This document shows, piece by piece, positions 46,774-58,117 of a DNA stretch of 64,000 bases. The stretch covers positions 2,108,001 through 2,172,000 of the forward strand of contig NC_088938.1 in NCBI RefSeq assembly GCF_033473495.1. The letters are read 5' to 3'. The position numbers were made by a program, and so were the translations under genes. Each line of letters starts with the position of its first letter. Within the stretch, counting starts at the first letter, position 1. Under the pieces are notes generated by a model. It did not search any database. It had not been told where the DNA came from and saw only the letters and a program-made list of their open reading frames with translations. This stretch comes from Cercospora beticola. Lineage: Eukaryota; Ascomycota; Dothideomycetes; Mycosphaerellales; Mycosphaerellaceae.

Positions 46774-49455
46774 ATGGCGGTAAGTTTGTTCCCAGAACAA
46801 AGATCCCCCGGGAACCCACAGTTGCCCTGCCATTGGAGCTAGCTGAGCACTGTGCACATACGGAGAAAGCTGTCAGAGCTGGCCGTGGTGCTTCACTTCA
46901 CTGCCTATCCTTCGCACCTTCCCGATAGTCTTGGTTAACACTCTAACGCATTGTAGGGCGTGGTCTCAACCATCGCTCGAGGGGCCAAACAGCTTTTCAT
47001 TGCCTGTGACTACGGCACTTCGAGCATGAGGGTAAGTGATCCTGATAAATCCTGGCCAGTGAAGCAGGTCCGGCGAAGTGGTATAACCAAAATTGTCGAG
47101 TTCCCATGTCTGATGTGTTTGCAGTTCGCTTATAGGTTCCATGATCCCGCCTCTACACACAGACCGAGTGTTGCCGACATCAGAGACGTTACATTCAACG
47201 GCGAGCCGGCATCCCCTCAACTCCTTGCCTTCAAGAACGGCAAGACGATTTTCGGCCATAACGTGGAAGAACTGCTGTTGGCACGAGACGATACTGGAAT
47301 GCCAAAGCTTGCACAAGATGACGTTGTGTCTTTCCTCAAAGTCGGCATCTATCCCAATTTGGAGGCTGAAGCCCTTTCCAAGGAGATCGCCGGACAGCTC
47401 GAGCGCTTGCGAGACTTCTTTGACCTAGAGAAGGACACTGACGCGCACGTTATTAAGGTCCATGTCTTAGCCGCCCACCTGCGTGAAGCTTACAAGTACG
47501 TCCTGGATCAGATCGCCTGCGATCTGAAGAGTCAGCTTCGGCATGAGAACAGTGAAGAACTGGTGCGACTGTTTCTCAAGCGGCTCCATATTCTGATGCA
47601 ACTAACTGGAGTTATAGGATGTAAGGGACGCGAACATCAAGTTCTTCTTCAGCGTTCCCGGTATGTGGACACCAGCAACCAATTGGTGTATCACTGAGGC
47701 TGCGGAACTGGCAGGTCTGAGCAATGTCACACTAATCTCTGAGCCCTACGCCGCTGCAGCATATTTCTTGGACGACATGATCATTCAGAATCGCAAAGTG
47801 TTCTCCAAGGGTGCTCGTATCCTCTTCATCGACGCAGGAGGCGGCACGTCCGACGTTGTCACTTTCGAACTTGTGGATGACTCCACCTCTGGGGCCACTA
47901 CAAAGATGGTCGCTGTTGGCATGGCTGACGGCAGGCTTTGCGGATCAGAGTTCGTTACCTTGCACTTTCTCGAGTGGCTGAATCGCAAGATTGAGACCGA
48001 CCATGAGGCTTTTCCCGGAGGCAAGGCCACGTTGCTAGCCGACATGGGATTGAGTGCTGCTGAGTTCAAAGACCGCGCCACCAAAGTGTTCACATGTCTG
48101 AAACACAAGTATCACACGCAGAACCATGAGCCGTACGTCGTTCATATCGATGGGAAGCGTGGCGCAAAGAGGAGGACGATCAGCGTGGACATTGAGTGGT
48201 AAGGATTATCATAGTCGTTAATTCCACACTGCACGATTGCTTGCTAACGTCCGCGCGTAGTGACCAGCCCGGATGCGATCACTTGACTTGCGATAAGATG
48301 GAAGAATTCTTCAAACCCGTTTTGAATCAGAACTTCGACATGATCCGCAAGTGCCTGGAAGAGGATGATTCGATCGAGGCAATCATTGCCATGGGAGGCT
48401 TTGCGAAGTCACAGCACTTCATGAGCCGCCTCAAGGCTGAGTTCGGCGGAGTCCAACGGCTTCGTGGAACCCGTGCTGATGTCAAGCCTGTCGATTTCGG
48501 CAAAATCCACATTCAAGATGGGAACGAGACGATGATTGGTTTCAACCACCCTGTCGCCCGAGGAGCATTGTTGCGGCATCACGAAATTGCACATCGAGAT
48601 CTCCCTACACAAGACTGCTTCATGGTCACTGAGGAGGCGCCCTGGGACCCGGAACAGCATGGACCTCGAGACAATCACACTATCGTCAAGGGTGAGGCCA
48701 ATCCGCACGAAGACTGGGTCAAAGGGCTTTCGAAGACCATCATGCCTGCTGGACGACGTGATGTTGAGAATGCTATTTGGCACGTGCGACACGTTCTTAA
48801 GAATCATACGCACCAAAATCTCCAGATCTACTGGGCAGCGCAGGCTGTCCCGGATGGGACACCAGTTTTCAGAAAGGAAGACGGTGAAGCGAAAGGTCAA
48901 ACCGTTCCTGGCATCATGCCTTGCGGAACTCCTGTTTCTTACCCTTTGCCAAACATGCACGAGCTCGCGAAGCAGTATCAGAAGTCACTCAAGCTACAAC
49001 ATCCCCAATACATCCTACGACAGGCAGATGAGACCGATGACGACGACTATACCAAGGATACCGATTATGGAGCAATCAAGACCTGCAGCAAGCGGACTCC
49101 ATCCCACGACCAATTCAGTGAGCCATCCAAGCGGAGAAAGACGGACCAGCTGCGACCGGCACCGGCTCAGAAGACCAGATGCTGTGGGAACTGTGGTCAT
49201 GAGATGATGGTCACCTCTGTACGATCATGGGCGGATGATATCTGCGAGAATTGCGATGACGAGGCATTCTATGCCACCATGATCTGGGTTATTGTGCAGT
49301 ACTCCGGAGCAGAGATACTGCTCACTATACAAATGGCGAAACCGGATCGCTTCGAGGATGTGGAGGATGGCCTACAAATTGGACCGGAGGACGTTATTGA
49401 GCTGTACCGAAAGTCCTTCATTGATAGCAACTTCAACCCGAATGCCCTGACCTAG
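46774..49455 (+). CDS. Hsp70-like ATPase with C-terminal zinc ribbon
   Basis: Member of the divergent fungal Hsp70/actin-like ATPase family. Five exons give 764 residues: 46774-46779 (only ATG GCG), 46957-47031, 47125-47562, 47618-48198 and 48261-49455. The third intron opens GTGCGA, a weak donor, but has a CTAACTG branch and keeps the family order EEL then DVRDANIKFFFSVPGMW. Nucleotide-binding landmarks: ACDYGTSSM (phosphate 1), LISEPYAAAAYFL, FIDAGGGTSDVV (phosphate 2, about 250) and AIIAMGGFAKSQ (adenosine site). There is no canonical Hsp70 substrate-binding domain. Instead the C-terminus holds a basic SKRRKTDQ segment, then paired CxxC motifs (CGNC and CENC, about 675-698), then a beta-rich tail with AKPDRFEDVEDGLQIGPEDV. 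A related tail occurs in the partial gene at the right edge. Role unknown. Confidence 0.87.
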
Positions 49456-51546
49456 ATAGCTTCCGCTTCTGGCAGGTTTTGGTGGTGAAAGGCGCTGCTT
49501 GAAACTCTGGGCGATGGAGCGAGGGCGGGCTGAAGTGGGAAAAAGAGAAAGCAGAAGTAGAAAAGTTGGACTCGATAGTGGTAATGAAGCAAAGCAGGAC
49601 TTGAACAAAAACTTTCGTTCCACCGGCTCTCTGAACAACAGAGAGTATCAGAGGCAAGCTGCTCAAAGCCCCGGGAAGAGCTAACACAGCAGATTCTCGG
49701 AGTCCCAGAAGGTCTGATCTTTTCAATCATGGGAAGTCACTGTCATTGTCATTCTCGATTTGCAGCTATGCCTGCCGCTATCGGTATATGGGACATAAGT
49801 CGAATGAGTTGTACAACTGGAGATGCCAGGAGCAGACTAGCCTGCGCTCGGACTAAGAACGAAAGGCATGATCATCTCGACCTCGAGGCTGAACGGCAGG
49901 ACGATTGATTCTCTGCCCATTGTAGAGAAAATAGCAAGTCGCAGAAAGCTTGACAACGTGTTTAGGAGTATACATGTCGACGAGAATCGATAGATGCGCC
50001 AGGCCGTATTTACACACCATTACCTCAAGCATCCTAGCTATTGCACCGTAGTCAGCTAGTTAAGTGCACTCGTGCTATGCAACGTAGAGAAGTTCTCCGT
50101 CAATAGGTTCATGAGTGCAAAGCAGGGAGTCATGTGGAACTCATGGAAGAGCGAACACGATGGAAATTTTGATAAACACATATTGGTGTCTCCCAATTCC
50201 GTGTTAGACAAACCTGATCAGAGGCCAGCTGCCGAACATCATTGGAAGCGCAAACACAATCAGAATTTCGAGTGTACCTATTAGTCGCCCCCAGTTAATC
50301 TGATTGTTGAAACAAACCAGGGAACAGCTACTTGACATACCTGTAAGAAGGGATATGGAAAAACTTTGAAGATATCGGAGACAGCTGTATCTCGACTTTG
50401 GTCTCAGTTCGGATCGAAGTCGAAGGCGGAGCTCATGAATCGTCGATGTTGCTAGGTAATTTTGTTCTCGTTAAATATCTCAAAGGCAGCTAATTGAACA
50501 TCCGACGCTGTTCAGGGGTGGTTAGTAGCGAAGAATGTCGCCGGACCAATGTTGATCCCCACCTGTCTGCGAAGCTCGATCTGTTTGCTACGTCAGGAAG
50601 ACGGCATAGAAATACCGGACAGCTATCAATGCTACCATGTTGTGCGATGACTGCGGCGAGAAAGCCGCAAGAGCAGCCAAATGGAGTGTTTTGATCGTGG
50701 GTTTCGGCATCATACCGAGCCTTTGGGTCTTGCATGTCTCGAGCACTGTTGAGAAGGGTAGCGTGAAATCTCAGCTGGAGATTGCATCCTACGGAGGATC
50801 CCTTCAGATTCGAGCAGTGTCAATCTTGATAATGACGAACGTAGCAGAGTGGCACAACGCCGAAGAGAAGTCCAGCTACAGTCGTCTCACCCACCTCATA
50901 CCGTAACCGGCTCGAACATGCCAGCACAGTCCCCCAATGTGGCTCAGACCTACCCAACAAGGCATATGTCATCTTGTCAAGGAGTTGAATTTGGGTAGTG
51001 CAACTCTATACAAACATGCCTACCCGCCGAGCCCTTCTGCTTCTTGGCAGTATACTGTACATTGCAGGAGGCAGTAAAGTATATTAATTCTCCCCAAACT
51101 TCCGAATATTGATGCTGAGCATAGCATACCTTGGCATCGCGTCTCCTGACGCGGCCGTCCAATCCCACCCTCGAGGGTTCTGGTGTCAGCTGGCTGATGA
51201 TGAACGTGCCATTTCCGCGAAACTCTGTCTTTCGTTCGTCCGTCCGGTCATCATGATGCGAAAGTCGGATACTGTGCGAGTTGCAAACTCCGTTCTGTGA
51301 TGCTTCGCTTTCGGAGCGGACGTGATTTGAGCTCGTGAAGTCCGAATGTTGATGGCTAGTCGGGAAAGGTTTGAACCGATGATGGTGTTGTGCATCGGAC
51401 ACCGAAGCAGGCACATGTCGCTCTCGGACTTTGCACGGCGTGTGCGAAAGCGACGACGACGAAGATTTGCGCAGGCATGGCGCAGACTCTTTCGCGCGTG
51501 CAGCCGTTCAGCATGGTGCTGTCTTGTGCATGAGAGCGGTCAACCC
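49456..51546. other. 2.1-kb region without supported gene
   Basis: It lies between the stops of the Hsp70-like and COA1 genes (convergent). A minus-strand frame at 51414-50977 contains a plausible GTATGC donor and a TACAG acceptor in the same phase, but its upstream limit is a GTG and no ATG is present, so I do not call it. Otherwise nothing recognisable. Confidence 0.35.
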
Positions 51547-52180
51547 TCAAATTCCCTCCTGCTTGAACGGATCCGGCCCATCAGCATCCAATAACGAGAT
51601 CTTTCTCCCATCTTCCATCTCCAAATCCCAATCCGTAGTCTCAAACTATTCCAAAGCAGTCAGCATCTTTCTCGTTCCTGTAGCATGCACACCGTCGAAA
51701 AGATCAATGAAGGAAAAGCCCACTCACCAACCCCATCCTCGTCCTCCTCACACTAACAAACCTCATCTTCCCCATCCCCTTCGTCCCCTTAACCCAAAAC
51801 GAAATATCAATTCTCCCATGCAACTGATTCATCTCTCCCGCAATCCACGGAATCTTACTCGCAAAATAAACCTCGTCACCAAGTACTTCTCGGGCTTTGG
51901 AATTCGTGCGTAGAGCGTATAATGTGCTGTTTACAACGCTACTGCTTTGTTTCTGGTAGTTGAAGATTGCGAGACAGGAGCCGGTCATGATTACGGCGAA
52001 GAGTGGGAGGGTGCGGATCCATTTGGAGGATAAGAGGGAGGTTTGGAGGGGTGGGAGAGCGCGGTCGGAGCGCCGTTCGAGGAGAGGGCCGCTGCCGGGT
52101 TTGGGGGCTGCGATGTAGTTGCGGCGGGGCTGGATGGCTTTCCGGAATGGTCGGAGGGGTATGCGTAGTCGTGGAGGCAT
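51547..52180 (-). CDS. coa1: Cytochrome c oxidase assembly factor COA1
   Basis: Mitochondrial inner-membrane protein that acts with Shy1/Mss51 in early Cox1 assembly. Two exons, 52180-51728 and 51645-51547, give 183 residues; the intron opens GTGAGT and closes AATAG. The ATG at 52180 starts a basic presequence (MPPRLRIPLRPFRK). A single membrane helix follows near 66-84 (LPLFAVIMTGSCLAIFNYQ). The conserved Coa1 body follows: STLYALRTNSKAREVLGDE, then GRIDISFWVKGTKGMGKMRF. The second exon completes the fold with FETTDWDLEMEDGRKISLLD, which matches the family's FETTEW-like continuation and supports the intron. The frame upstream of 52180 is open but Ser-rich, without presequence character. Confidence 0.92.
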
Positions 52181-52762
52181 TGTGGATGGTGGTTGTGGTG
52201 ATGAGTTGGATGGTGTGTCGGAGGTGAGAGATGCGCGCGCTCGGGAGTGCCAAGAGTGGAAAGTGATGATATCAGAACGCATTTGCATTGCTATGCAGGA
52301 AGCATCAGAATATTTCAATCACCGATCAGGATAGTATGAGACGAGGCAGATTGTGAGTGTACAATTATGTCGTTGTTCAGATCTGTTTATCACATACAAA
52401 AACCTCAAGCTCATGACGGCGAGGTATCAAAAGTCGCTCGGAACGCTACAAAATGCAATGCCAATATCGCTCCAACGCGCAAAGGCAGATGTCGTCCTCC
52501 TCTAGCTGACCAATTGTCAGTCGTAGGGATCATAGATCTCTATCATCTATCAATCATATCATCATGTTCAACACCCTCAAGCCACGTCGCATCAGCGTGC
52601 TGACGCAGACCGGTCAACCTGAACTGCATTATCCCAAAGTGTCGAGCCAGGATGTACAGGCGGTCAGGAGTACCGGTGAGGTGAGGCGCATCGGGGAAAG
52701 TTGTGGAGTGCAGCGTGCGCAAGACCTCTCCACTCTCGTCGGGGTTGCACATGGCTGCATTG
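52181..52762. other. Intergenic, COA1 promoter side
   Basis: About 580 bases between COA1 and the first IDMIG-tail gene. A 69-codon minus-strand frame from the ATG at 52752 to 52543 starts only ten bases after the preceding stop; see the rejected items. No other feature. Confidence 0.35.
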
Positions 52763-53365
52763 TCACCCGATCATGTCGATCATTTCCTCTCCGTCGATGC
52801 AAACCACAGTCGTAGTGCTCTCGGGCTTCGAATCTCGTACCACAGCGTCGGCTACGGCCTGACGTTTTATCGTGTCCTGCACTTCGAGGAGATATTGCGG
52901 TGAAGCGGTACACCGCAGTCCTGGTCGGTAGAGGAGCGACGCGTAGTCATATCCTTCGTCGCAGAGGACAGGCGCTGATTTCCAATCGAGGTGCACTTCG
53001 TTGAAGACCTGCTGTCGGACGCGCCGTCGGTAGTAGGCGTGTCTTGCTTTGGCGGAGGGATCAGGTGTCGCGTCGGGCATTAACATGCCTTCATGAAAGC
53101 GACTTCGTGTTGACGATGTAGAGCTGGTCGACTGAATGGAATCGTCGGTACACGTCGATACATTTCTCGGTCGGGTTTGCTCTTGTCGATGCATCATCTG
53201 TTGAGGTAGTGGTGACTCAGAAAGGCCGAGACCGGAGTCGAGTCGCTTTGAAAGTTCTTCTATGCTTTGTGTCGACGGCACTGATATGGGGAATGCCATG
53301 GCTGGCGACCGTCGAGTCTGGAGGTGTTGAGGCTTGGTGTCGCAGTCTGGGGATGGCGCAACCAT
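52763..53365 (-). CDS. Small Ser/Arg-rich hypothetical protein with C-terminal IDMIG (copy A)
   Basis: One exon encodes 200 residues from the ATG at 53365; an internal ATG (MAFPIS) is an alternative start. I recognise no family. The first half is Ser/Thr-rich and probably disordered (SIQSTSSTSSTRSRF). Then comes a GMLMPDATPDP segment, a basic stretch KARHAYYRRRVRQQV, and a tail with VVCIDGEEMIDMIG at the very end. The next gene, also on the minus strand and only about 200 bases upstream, has the same order of segments (Ser-rich, MMMP-Pro, basic/aromatic) and an identical last five residues. No signal peptide or membrane helix is seen. Function unknown; a short C-terminal interaction motif is a reasonable guess. 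Confidence 0.6.
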   Translation of the reverse strand: MVAPSPDCDTKPQHLQTRRSPAMAFPISVPSTQSIEELSKRLDSGLGLSESPLPQQMMHRQEQTRPRNVSTCTDDSIQSTSSTSSTRSRFHEGMLMPDATPDPSAKARHAYYRRRVRQQVFNEVHLDWKSAPVLCDEGYDYASLLYRPGLRCTASPQYLLEVQDTIKRQAVADAVVRDSKPESTTTVVCIDGEEMIDMIG

Positions 53366-53562
53366 ATAAAAAGAGAGTCATCCAAGCTAACGGCCGTCCT
53401 TCATATGACGGCCAAGCCGCGTGACTCTCCGATTCCGGGGTAGTCTTGAGTGGATCTTTGCATGTGACCGACGCTTCCACGAGCGGGAATCCGACGGCCG
53501 TTTGGTCCAGAAAACGCCAGGTATTGCGCCACCCAGACTCGTGACAGCGGAGTTTTCAGCCT

Positions 53563-54060
53563 TCACCCAATCATGTCGATGGCATCGACAGAACGACGAG
53601 GCTGTTGGCTGCTTTCGCAAAAGCTGTTCACGTCGCGCATCATGCGTTCGTACTGAGCAGCCTTCTTGGCCGCCATGTCGACGGCGGAAATGGTCATGTC
53701 GACTTCGTCGGCGTAGAAGACATCAAAGTCTTTCCAGGCTCGCGACTTGCGGGTCTTCTTCATGTCGTCGACGATGTTGGAGTAGATTTTGGGATGCGAC
53801 ATGCGCAGACATCGACTTTGTCGCACTTCCGGAGGCACCGGCATCATCATGGCCTCGATATGAGCGTCAGAAGTCTTGCATGGTGGCAATCGAGCGATCG
53901 ACTCATTGCTCGAAGTGCTAGCAGTGCTGCAGCGGGAGGCTTGTGAGTTGTTGCTTCCTTGGCGGAAAACCCGGCGGTTTCTGCTGACGGGCGTCCGTGG
54001 TGCCTCAGTAGTGTCCAGATCCTGGGCAAAGGACTTGCGGGAGAAGCACGATATCCGCAT
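53563..54060 (-). CDS. Small hypothetical protein with C-terminal IDMIG (copy B)
   Basis: One exon encodes 165 residues from the ATG at 54060; the frame is open three codons further to a TTG, which is not used. Segments in order: a basic N-terminus (MRISCFSRKSFAQD), Ser/Asn-rich middle (CSTASTSSNESIAR), then IEAMMMPVPPEVR, a basic stretch (KKTRKSRAWKDFDVFY), and a helical part (AAKKAAQYERMMRDVNSF) before the final SVDAIDMIG. The end matches copy A exactly in its last five residues, and the DNA around both stops is nearly identical over 18 bases. Probably an old tandem duplicate of copy A. No known family. Confidence 0.6.
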   Translation of the reverse strand: MRISCFSRKSFAQDLDTTEAPRTPVSRNRRVFRQGSNNSQASRCSTASTSSNESIARLPPCKTSDAHIEAMMMPVPPEVRQSRCLRMSHPKIYSNIVDDMKKTRKSRAWKDFDVFYADEVDMTISAVDMAAKKAAQYERMMRDVNSFCESSQQPRRSVDAIDMIG

Positions 54061-55615
54061 GGTGGCCAATCGTTGAAACTGTCGAACGTGAAGACGTGGG
54101 TGGCAGCTGTGCAGCAGCGATATATTATTATCAGAGTCGTCCGACGCACTGTCCGAGCGTTTGTTGTGACGTTGGATTCATCCAATAGTCCCGCCTCGTC
54201 CAATCCGTCCGGCCAAGACTGCGCGCCGCAGCAAAGCAGATTGCGTTGCACGTGCACTGGGGTCCCGTCTCAGGCGAGCAAGGCTATGCCAGGCTATGTT
54301 TGCTGCTGCGGATGTCCCGAAAAAGTGAGGCCGCACATAGTGTGTTCAGCGCAGTTCCTTCGCAGCAGTAATCGTGGAGGCGATGCAGCGAGCAGTAGGG
54401 TCAGCTCTGGGAGCTGGGCAAGTGAAGGCTTTTGTGAGGCACAGCAGCGAGGGTGAGCTTCCCAGGGCTGCAGGCTAATTCTGTTAGTCCTGACCTGCTT
54501 TGCCGATATCCCGCATAGGCGCTACGACTCTCACCCAATGAAGTCACCATGTATTTCTGCGACCCTCATTCGCGGGCTCCCACACGGTCACACCATCCGA
54601 TCACGGTCCCTATCGGTCTTTGTCTCTGCGACCAAGCCTTCACAACCTGCAATGACTTTCTTGGCCGCGCCCTCAAAGAAGACCTCATTCCAAAGAGCCT
54701 TTCTTGGTAGTTTTCTTGGTGTCTTTCTTTGTATCTTGGACGTTTCTCCTCGGCATCAAGGATCATGTGAACCCATGCAGCACGTTGCGGAGGGTGCAGC
54801 AATCAATGTCTGGGAGGGTGACATTTCGGAAAAGCACAGAGGCGCGACCAGCCCGGCGGCGACGTCGGCCACAGCTGCCGATCCACGCAAAATTGCTCTT
54901 ATTGCAGTATACGGCAAGAACGAGCACGATAACCAACAGGCACGGTTTGTGATCCCTACTCGTAACTCCAAACAGTGCCATCCGGTACGTACCTCGACGC
55001 CGAACCCCACGTCTGCACGTCTGAGGCTTGGATGCGCTGCATTCGGGAGCGAAGCTGCGGCTCGCCTGCAGCCAAAAGTGCTTGTCTCTGCTGGCCGCAC
55101 GAACTATTTCACAGTCTTCTTTGCCTCAATGTGTTGCATTGATCTCGCGATCTAGTGGAATTTTCTATACGTTCTATTGATGCGACTACATTTGCTGCCA
55201 TAATCATCCTCTTTGTCCGCGGCTCACGGCACGTAGACTGACTAGCAACGCGTGGACAATGCCTTTAAGAACATGACGTTCGCAGGAATGAAGATCAGGG
55301 ACGGCCGAACGCCGCGTGTGACCATGAGGATGAACTTTGCAGTGCCATGAGCCGTTCCTGTGACGTTTTCGACGCTGTTTTTTAAGCGTGGCAAGACATC
55401 AATTGTGACAGTCGGCCTTTCGCGCAAAACTTCGTCCTCGCGCAATGTCACTGTGCAGTGTCGGACGCGTGGTGTCGTCGCTCCGTCTGCCCGTTCATCG
55501 GCGGCGTAGGCAGCGAGTTCCGTCAGCAGCTGGGATGTTTCTTGGGATCATCCACGTGAGTGTGTTGGCCTTCACCGACCGGCCTTCCTGCGAATCGTGC
55601 AGCTAGATGACTATG
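54061..55615. other. 1.55-kb region without supported gene
   Basis: It lies between copy B and the EFM6-like gene. A plus-strand ATG frame (54538-55155, 205 codons) is present but has no domain or convincing composition; see the rejected items. Otherwise nothing recognisable. Confidence 0.35.
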
Positions 55616-56469
55616 TTAGTTTTGGAAAATTGGCGGAGATGACGGTGGGGCGCACAGGAAGATGTTCTCTCGAGCATAGCTCTGCTGGTCAGGGTCATCC
55701 AACACGTCTTCGACCAGGAATTGTTTCTTCACCGCTTTCAGGAAGTGCATGTCGGCCCTTCGTCTCCTCTTGAAACAGAAGTAGCACACTGTGTTTGGGC
55801 CGATCAGGTCCTGCAACGTCTGCTGGAGCAACGGAAATGCGGGTTCAAAGTACACGCAATCGGCAGCGAGCACGACATCTGGATGCTGTGGAATGCCCTC
55901 CGGAGTCGCGCCTCCCCAGTCGTAGACGGCGGCCGTCACTCGATCACCTAGGGCATTGAGCGCGATATTCTGCTGCATTAGGTCGTACATCGTGCTCATG
56001 TCGGTGATGTGGATGACAGCATTTGATCGACAGCCTGCGGCGACAGCCAACCTATGGCAGTCAACACGTGTGGGCATGATGTCGCCAGAGAAGGCTGTGG
56101 TCCTTTCGCGCTTCTTACCCAACTAGTCCGCCGCCGGCACCCAATTCGACGCTGAAAGCACAAAAGGTCAGCTGGCGATGCGAGTCTAGACACGAGCTGT
56201 GGGATGACGGCAACAAACATTGACGATGCAGTCCGTATGGCGTCCTGCTTTCTCCGCAAGATGTACTTGGTCAGGATCATACCAGCTGGCCAAGCCTGGC
56301 CGCCATTGCCTTTTGCCAGGTCCTCGTGGAGGAAGAGAGGAGGCGTCAGCAGACCATCGAAGTCGACGGATTTCGTGGCTTTGGGTTTGTGTTCTGGCGA
56401 TGTGACCAGATCCTCTGAGAGATTGAACTCGGCCTCAGCATCAGAGCCGGGGCTCAACAGAGACGACAT
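55616..56469 (-). CDS. efm6: EFM6-like protein-lysine N-methyltransferase (METTL21 family)
   Basis: Seven-beta-strand SAM-dependent methyltransferase. Yeast Efm6 monomethylates elongation factor eEF1A. Three exons, 56469-56219, 56151-56119 (33 bases) and 56051-55616, give 239 residues. The two junctions rebuild the SAM-binding motif I exactly: SSIVELGAGGGLVGLAVAAG, with the small exon contributing VELGAGGGLV. This is strong support for the splicing. Other landmarks: GGQAWPAGMILTKYIL at about 59-74, HITDMSTMYDLMQQNI (motif II), and VVLAADCVYFEPAFPLL, the family's D-x-x-Y-like segment. The start ATG at 56469 (MSSLLSPGSD) is preferred; the open frame upstream has no family character. It is separated from AXL2 by a long head-to-head gap. 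Confidence 0.93.
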
Positions 56470-58117
56470 ATCGAGCGTTTCGAGACGAGGTTGTGATCGT
56501 CGGGCTGGTGGTGGGTGTCGTCCCTCCCACTCGGTCGGCGGTCGACTGAGTTTCCACAAGTGCCTTCTGGGCACGTTCTCGGCACGTGCTTGTCTGGTCT
56601 TGACTCTATGCACGTCGCTGCATTCTGACAGCTCCAGCGCGCGCGCGTAAAAGTTCTGCAGTGCGAGAGGCAGCGTGCGGAAAAGAGTGGCACTTTCTAG
56701 AGCGCGCGCAGAAGTCACGGCACATCCCACCGCGACAACACCGTCGCCGTCGCCCATCTGCGGCGATCGCTCCGCTGCTTCGCCGCCTCGTATCTGCCAT
56801 GTCCGCCGACAGCGACAACAACAGCGACATCGCACCGGCAGACGACCGCGGTGGTGTTCCATGCAGCAACGTGGGGCAGTCCAGCCTTGCCATTCTGCTT
56901 CATCCCCGAATCCCAGACTTGTTTCACGCCGTCTTCCCAGTCACGACTCGCGACGCGCGAGTGAGAGGGAGGTGTGCCCACATGCCGACCCTGGGAGGCC
57001 GCCAGAAAATCGCGCATCTCCAAGGCCGTCGCCGTCGCAGCATCTTGTCCCGTCGCGCGCCAACACGAGCGCGGAGCAGCGCCCTCCTCGATCGCATGCA
57101 GCACACCTGATCTCGCGGAGAGGGCGCCAGCAGCAGCAACAGCCACTGACACCTCGCACACCGGAAGATCAAATCACCATCGTCGACGCGCTACACACCA
57201 GCTGCAGTCTAGATCGCGCTGGGCATACCACATACAGACATCCCGCGGCGCACTGCTCGTCAACTTCACCTTCGAGCGATGTGCGCCGCTGCAGAAATGA
57301 CGTCCCGCAGCTCGCTGTGGCTTGGAGCACAATTGGAGAGAGCTCCAGACTGTGAAGCAACGGTGCCAAACTCACCATCTTGTACCACCGTAGCGCCATC
57401 TGGTTCCTAGATTCTCCGTCCACTCCAGCTCGAGACCTGTTGCAACAGCCTTTTCACATGTCAAGCCTTGCGGCATTGCACTTCTCCATGGGGTAACGAT
57501 CTTGTCTGGACTTCACGCCATGAGTACGTACCACAAACTACTGTGTGCCTGAGGTTGACTACCTATCGTGTAGAGTGGCTGTGGCCGTGCAACAGAGTCA
57601 CTGCGGTGCACGGCTATGGTGGGCAGTCTGCGTTGACTCCTACTTCTCCTTGCTGACAGGCACAGCGTTGGTAGCTCGTCGTGGCTATTCAAGCGTTGGA
57701 CGCGGCTGCTTCAGACGTCAGACTAATCATTTGGAAATTGCTGAGGCATGAAGAGAAATGCTATATGGTGAACTGCACAAGTCCAACAGGTAAGCAACGA
57801 CGGCAACGTCGCACGAAGGTCAAGTATTGAACGTACCTTTCGTTGTGGCTGGTATCCCTTGCTTCGAACACAAGACATTCTTCTCTCATTCTTTCGAAGC
57901 CACCACCCAGCAAGGAGATCAGATATGGCCACTTTACGCGCAAGACGCGCTTCTACGCGTGCCTGGAAGATGAGCCTCCTTGATGAGTCTGGAGAAGTCT
58001 TTCTCGCTATCTCCCAGCAGTCTACAATCAACACCGGACTCACGACAGAGACTGCTGGGGCCTGCTGCGAGAAGGCCGAAAGGGCAGTGGTGAGCTGAAA
58101 CGGCTCGACGCAGGAAC
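56470..58117. promoter_or_regulatory. 1.65-kb divergent region, EFM6-like / AXL2-like
   Basis: This is the head-to-head gap between two genes. It should contain both promoters and possibly a long AXL2 leader. Overlapping frames on both strands (56660-57360) are GC-rich chance frames. I see no tRNA or repeat. Confidence 0.4.

Noticed and set aside
52543..52752. 69-codon minus-strand frame starting ten bases after the stop of copy A, ending DDMIDR
   Set aside because: Could be a small gene or a spliced continuation of copy A through a 50-base GTTTGC...CAG intron, but that would remove the IDMIG tail shared with copy B. Not supported enough.
54531..54587. Minus-strand frame ending GDFIG followed by TGA, resembling the IDMIG tails
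   Set aside because: Only 18 codons between stops and no upstream exon that joins well; the resemblance is limited to IG and the GGGTGA context.
54538..55155. 205-codon plus-strand ATG frame in the gap between copy B and the EFM6-like gene
   Set aside because: No domain, no convincing signal peptide, composition like chance GC-rich frames, and competing minus-strand frames in the same place. Kept only as a note.
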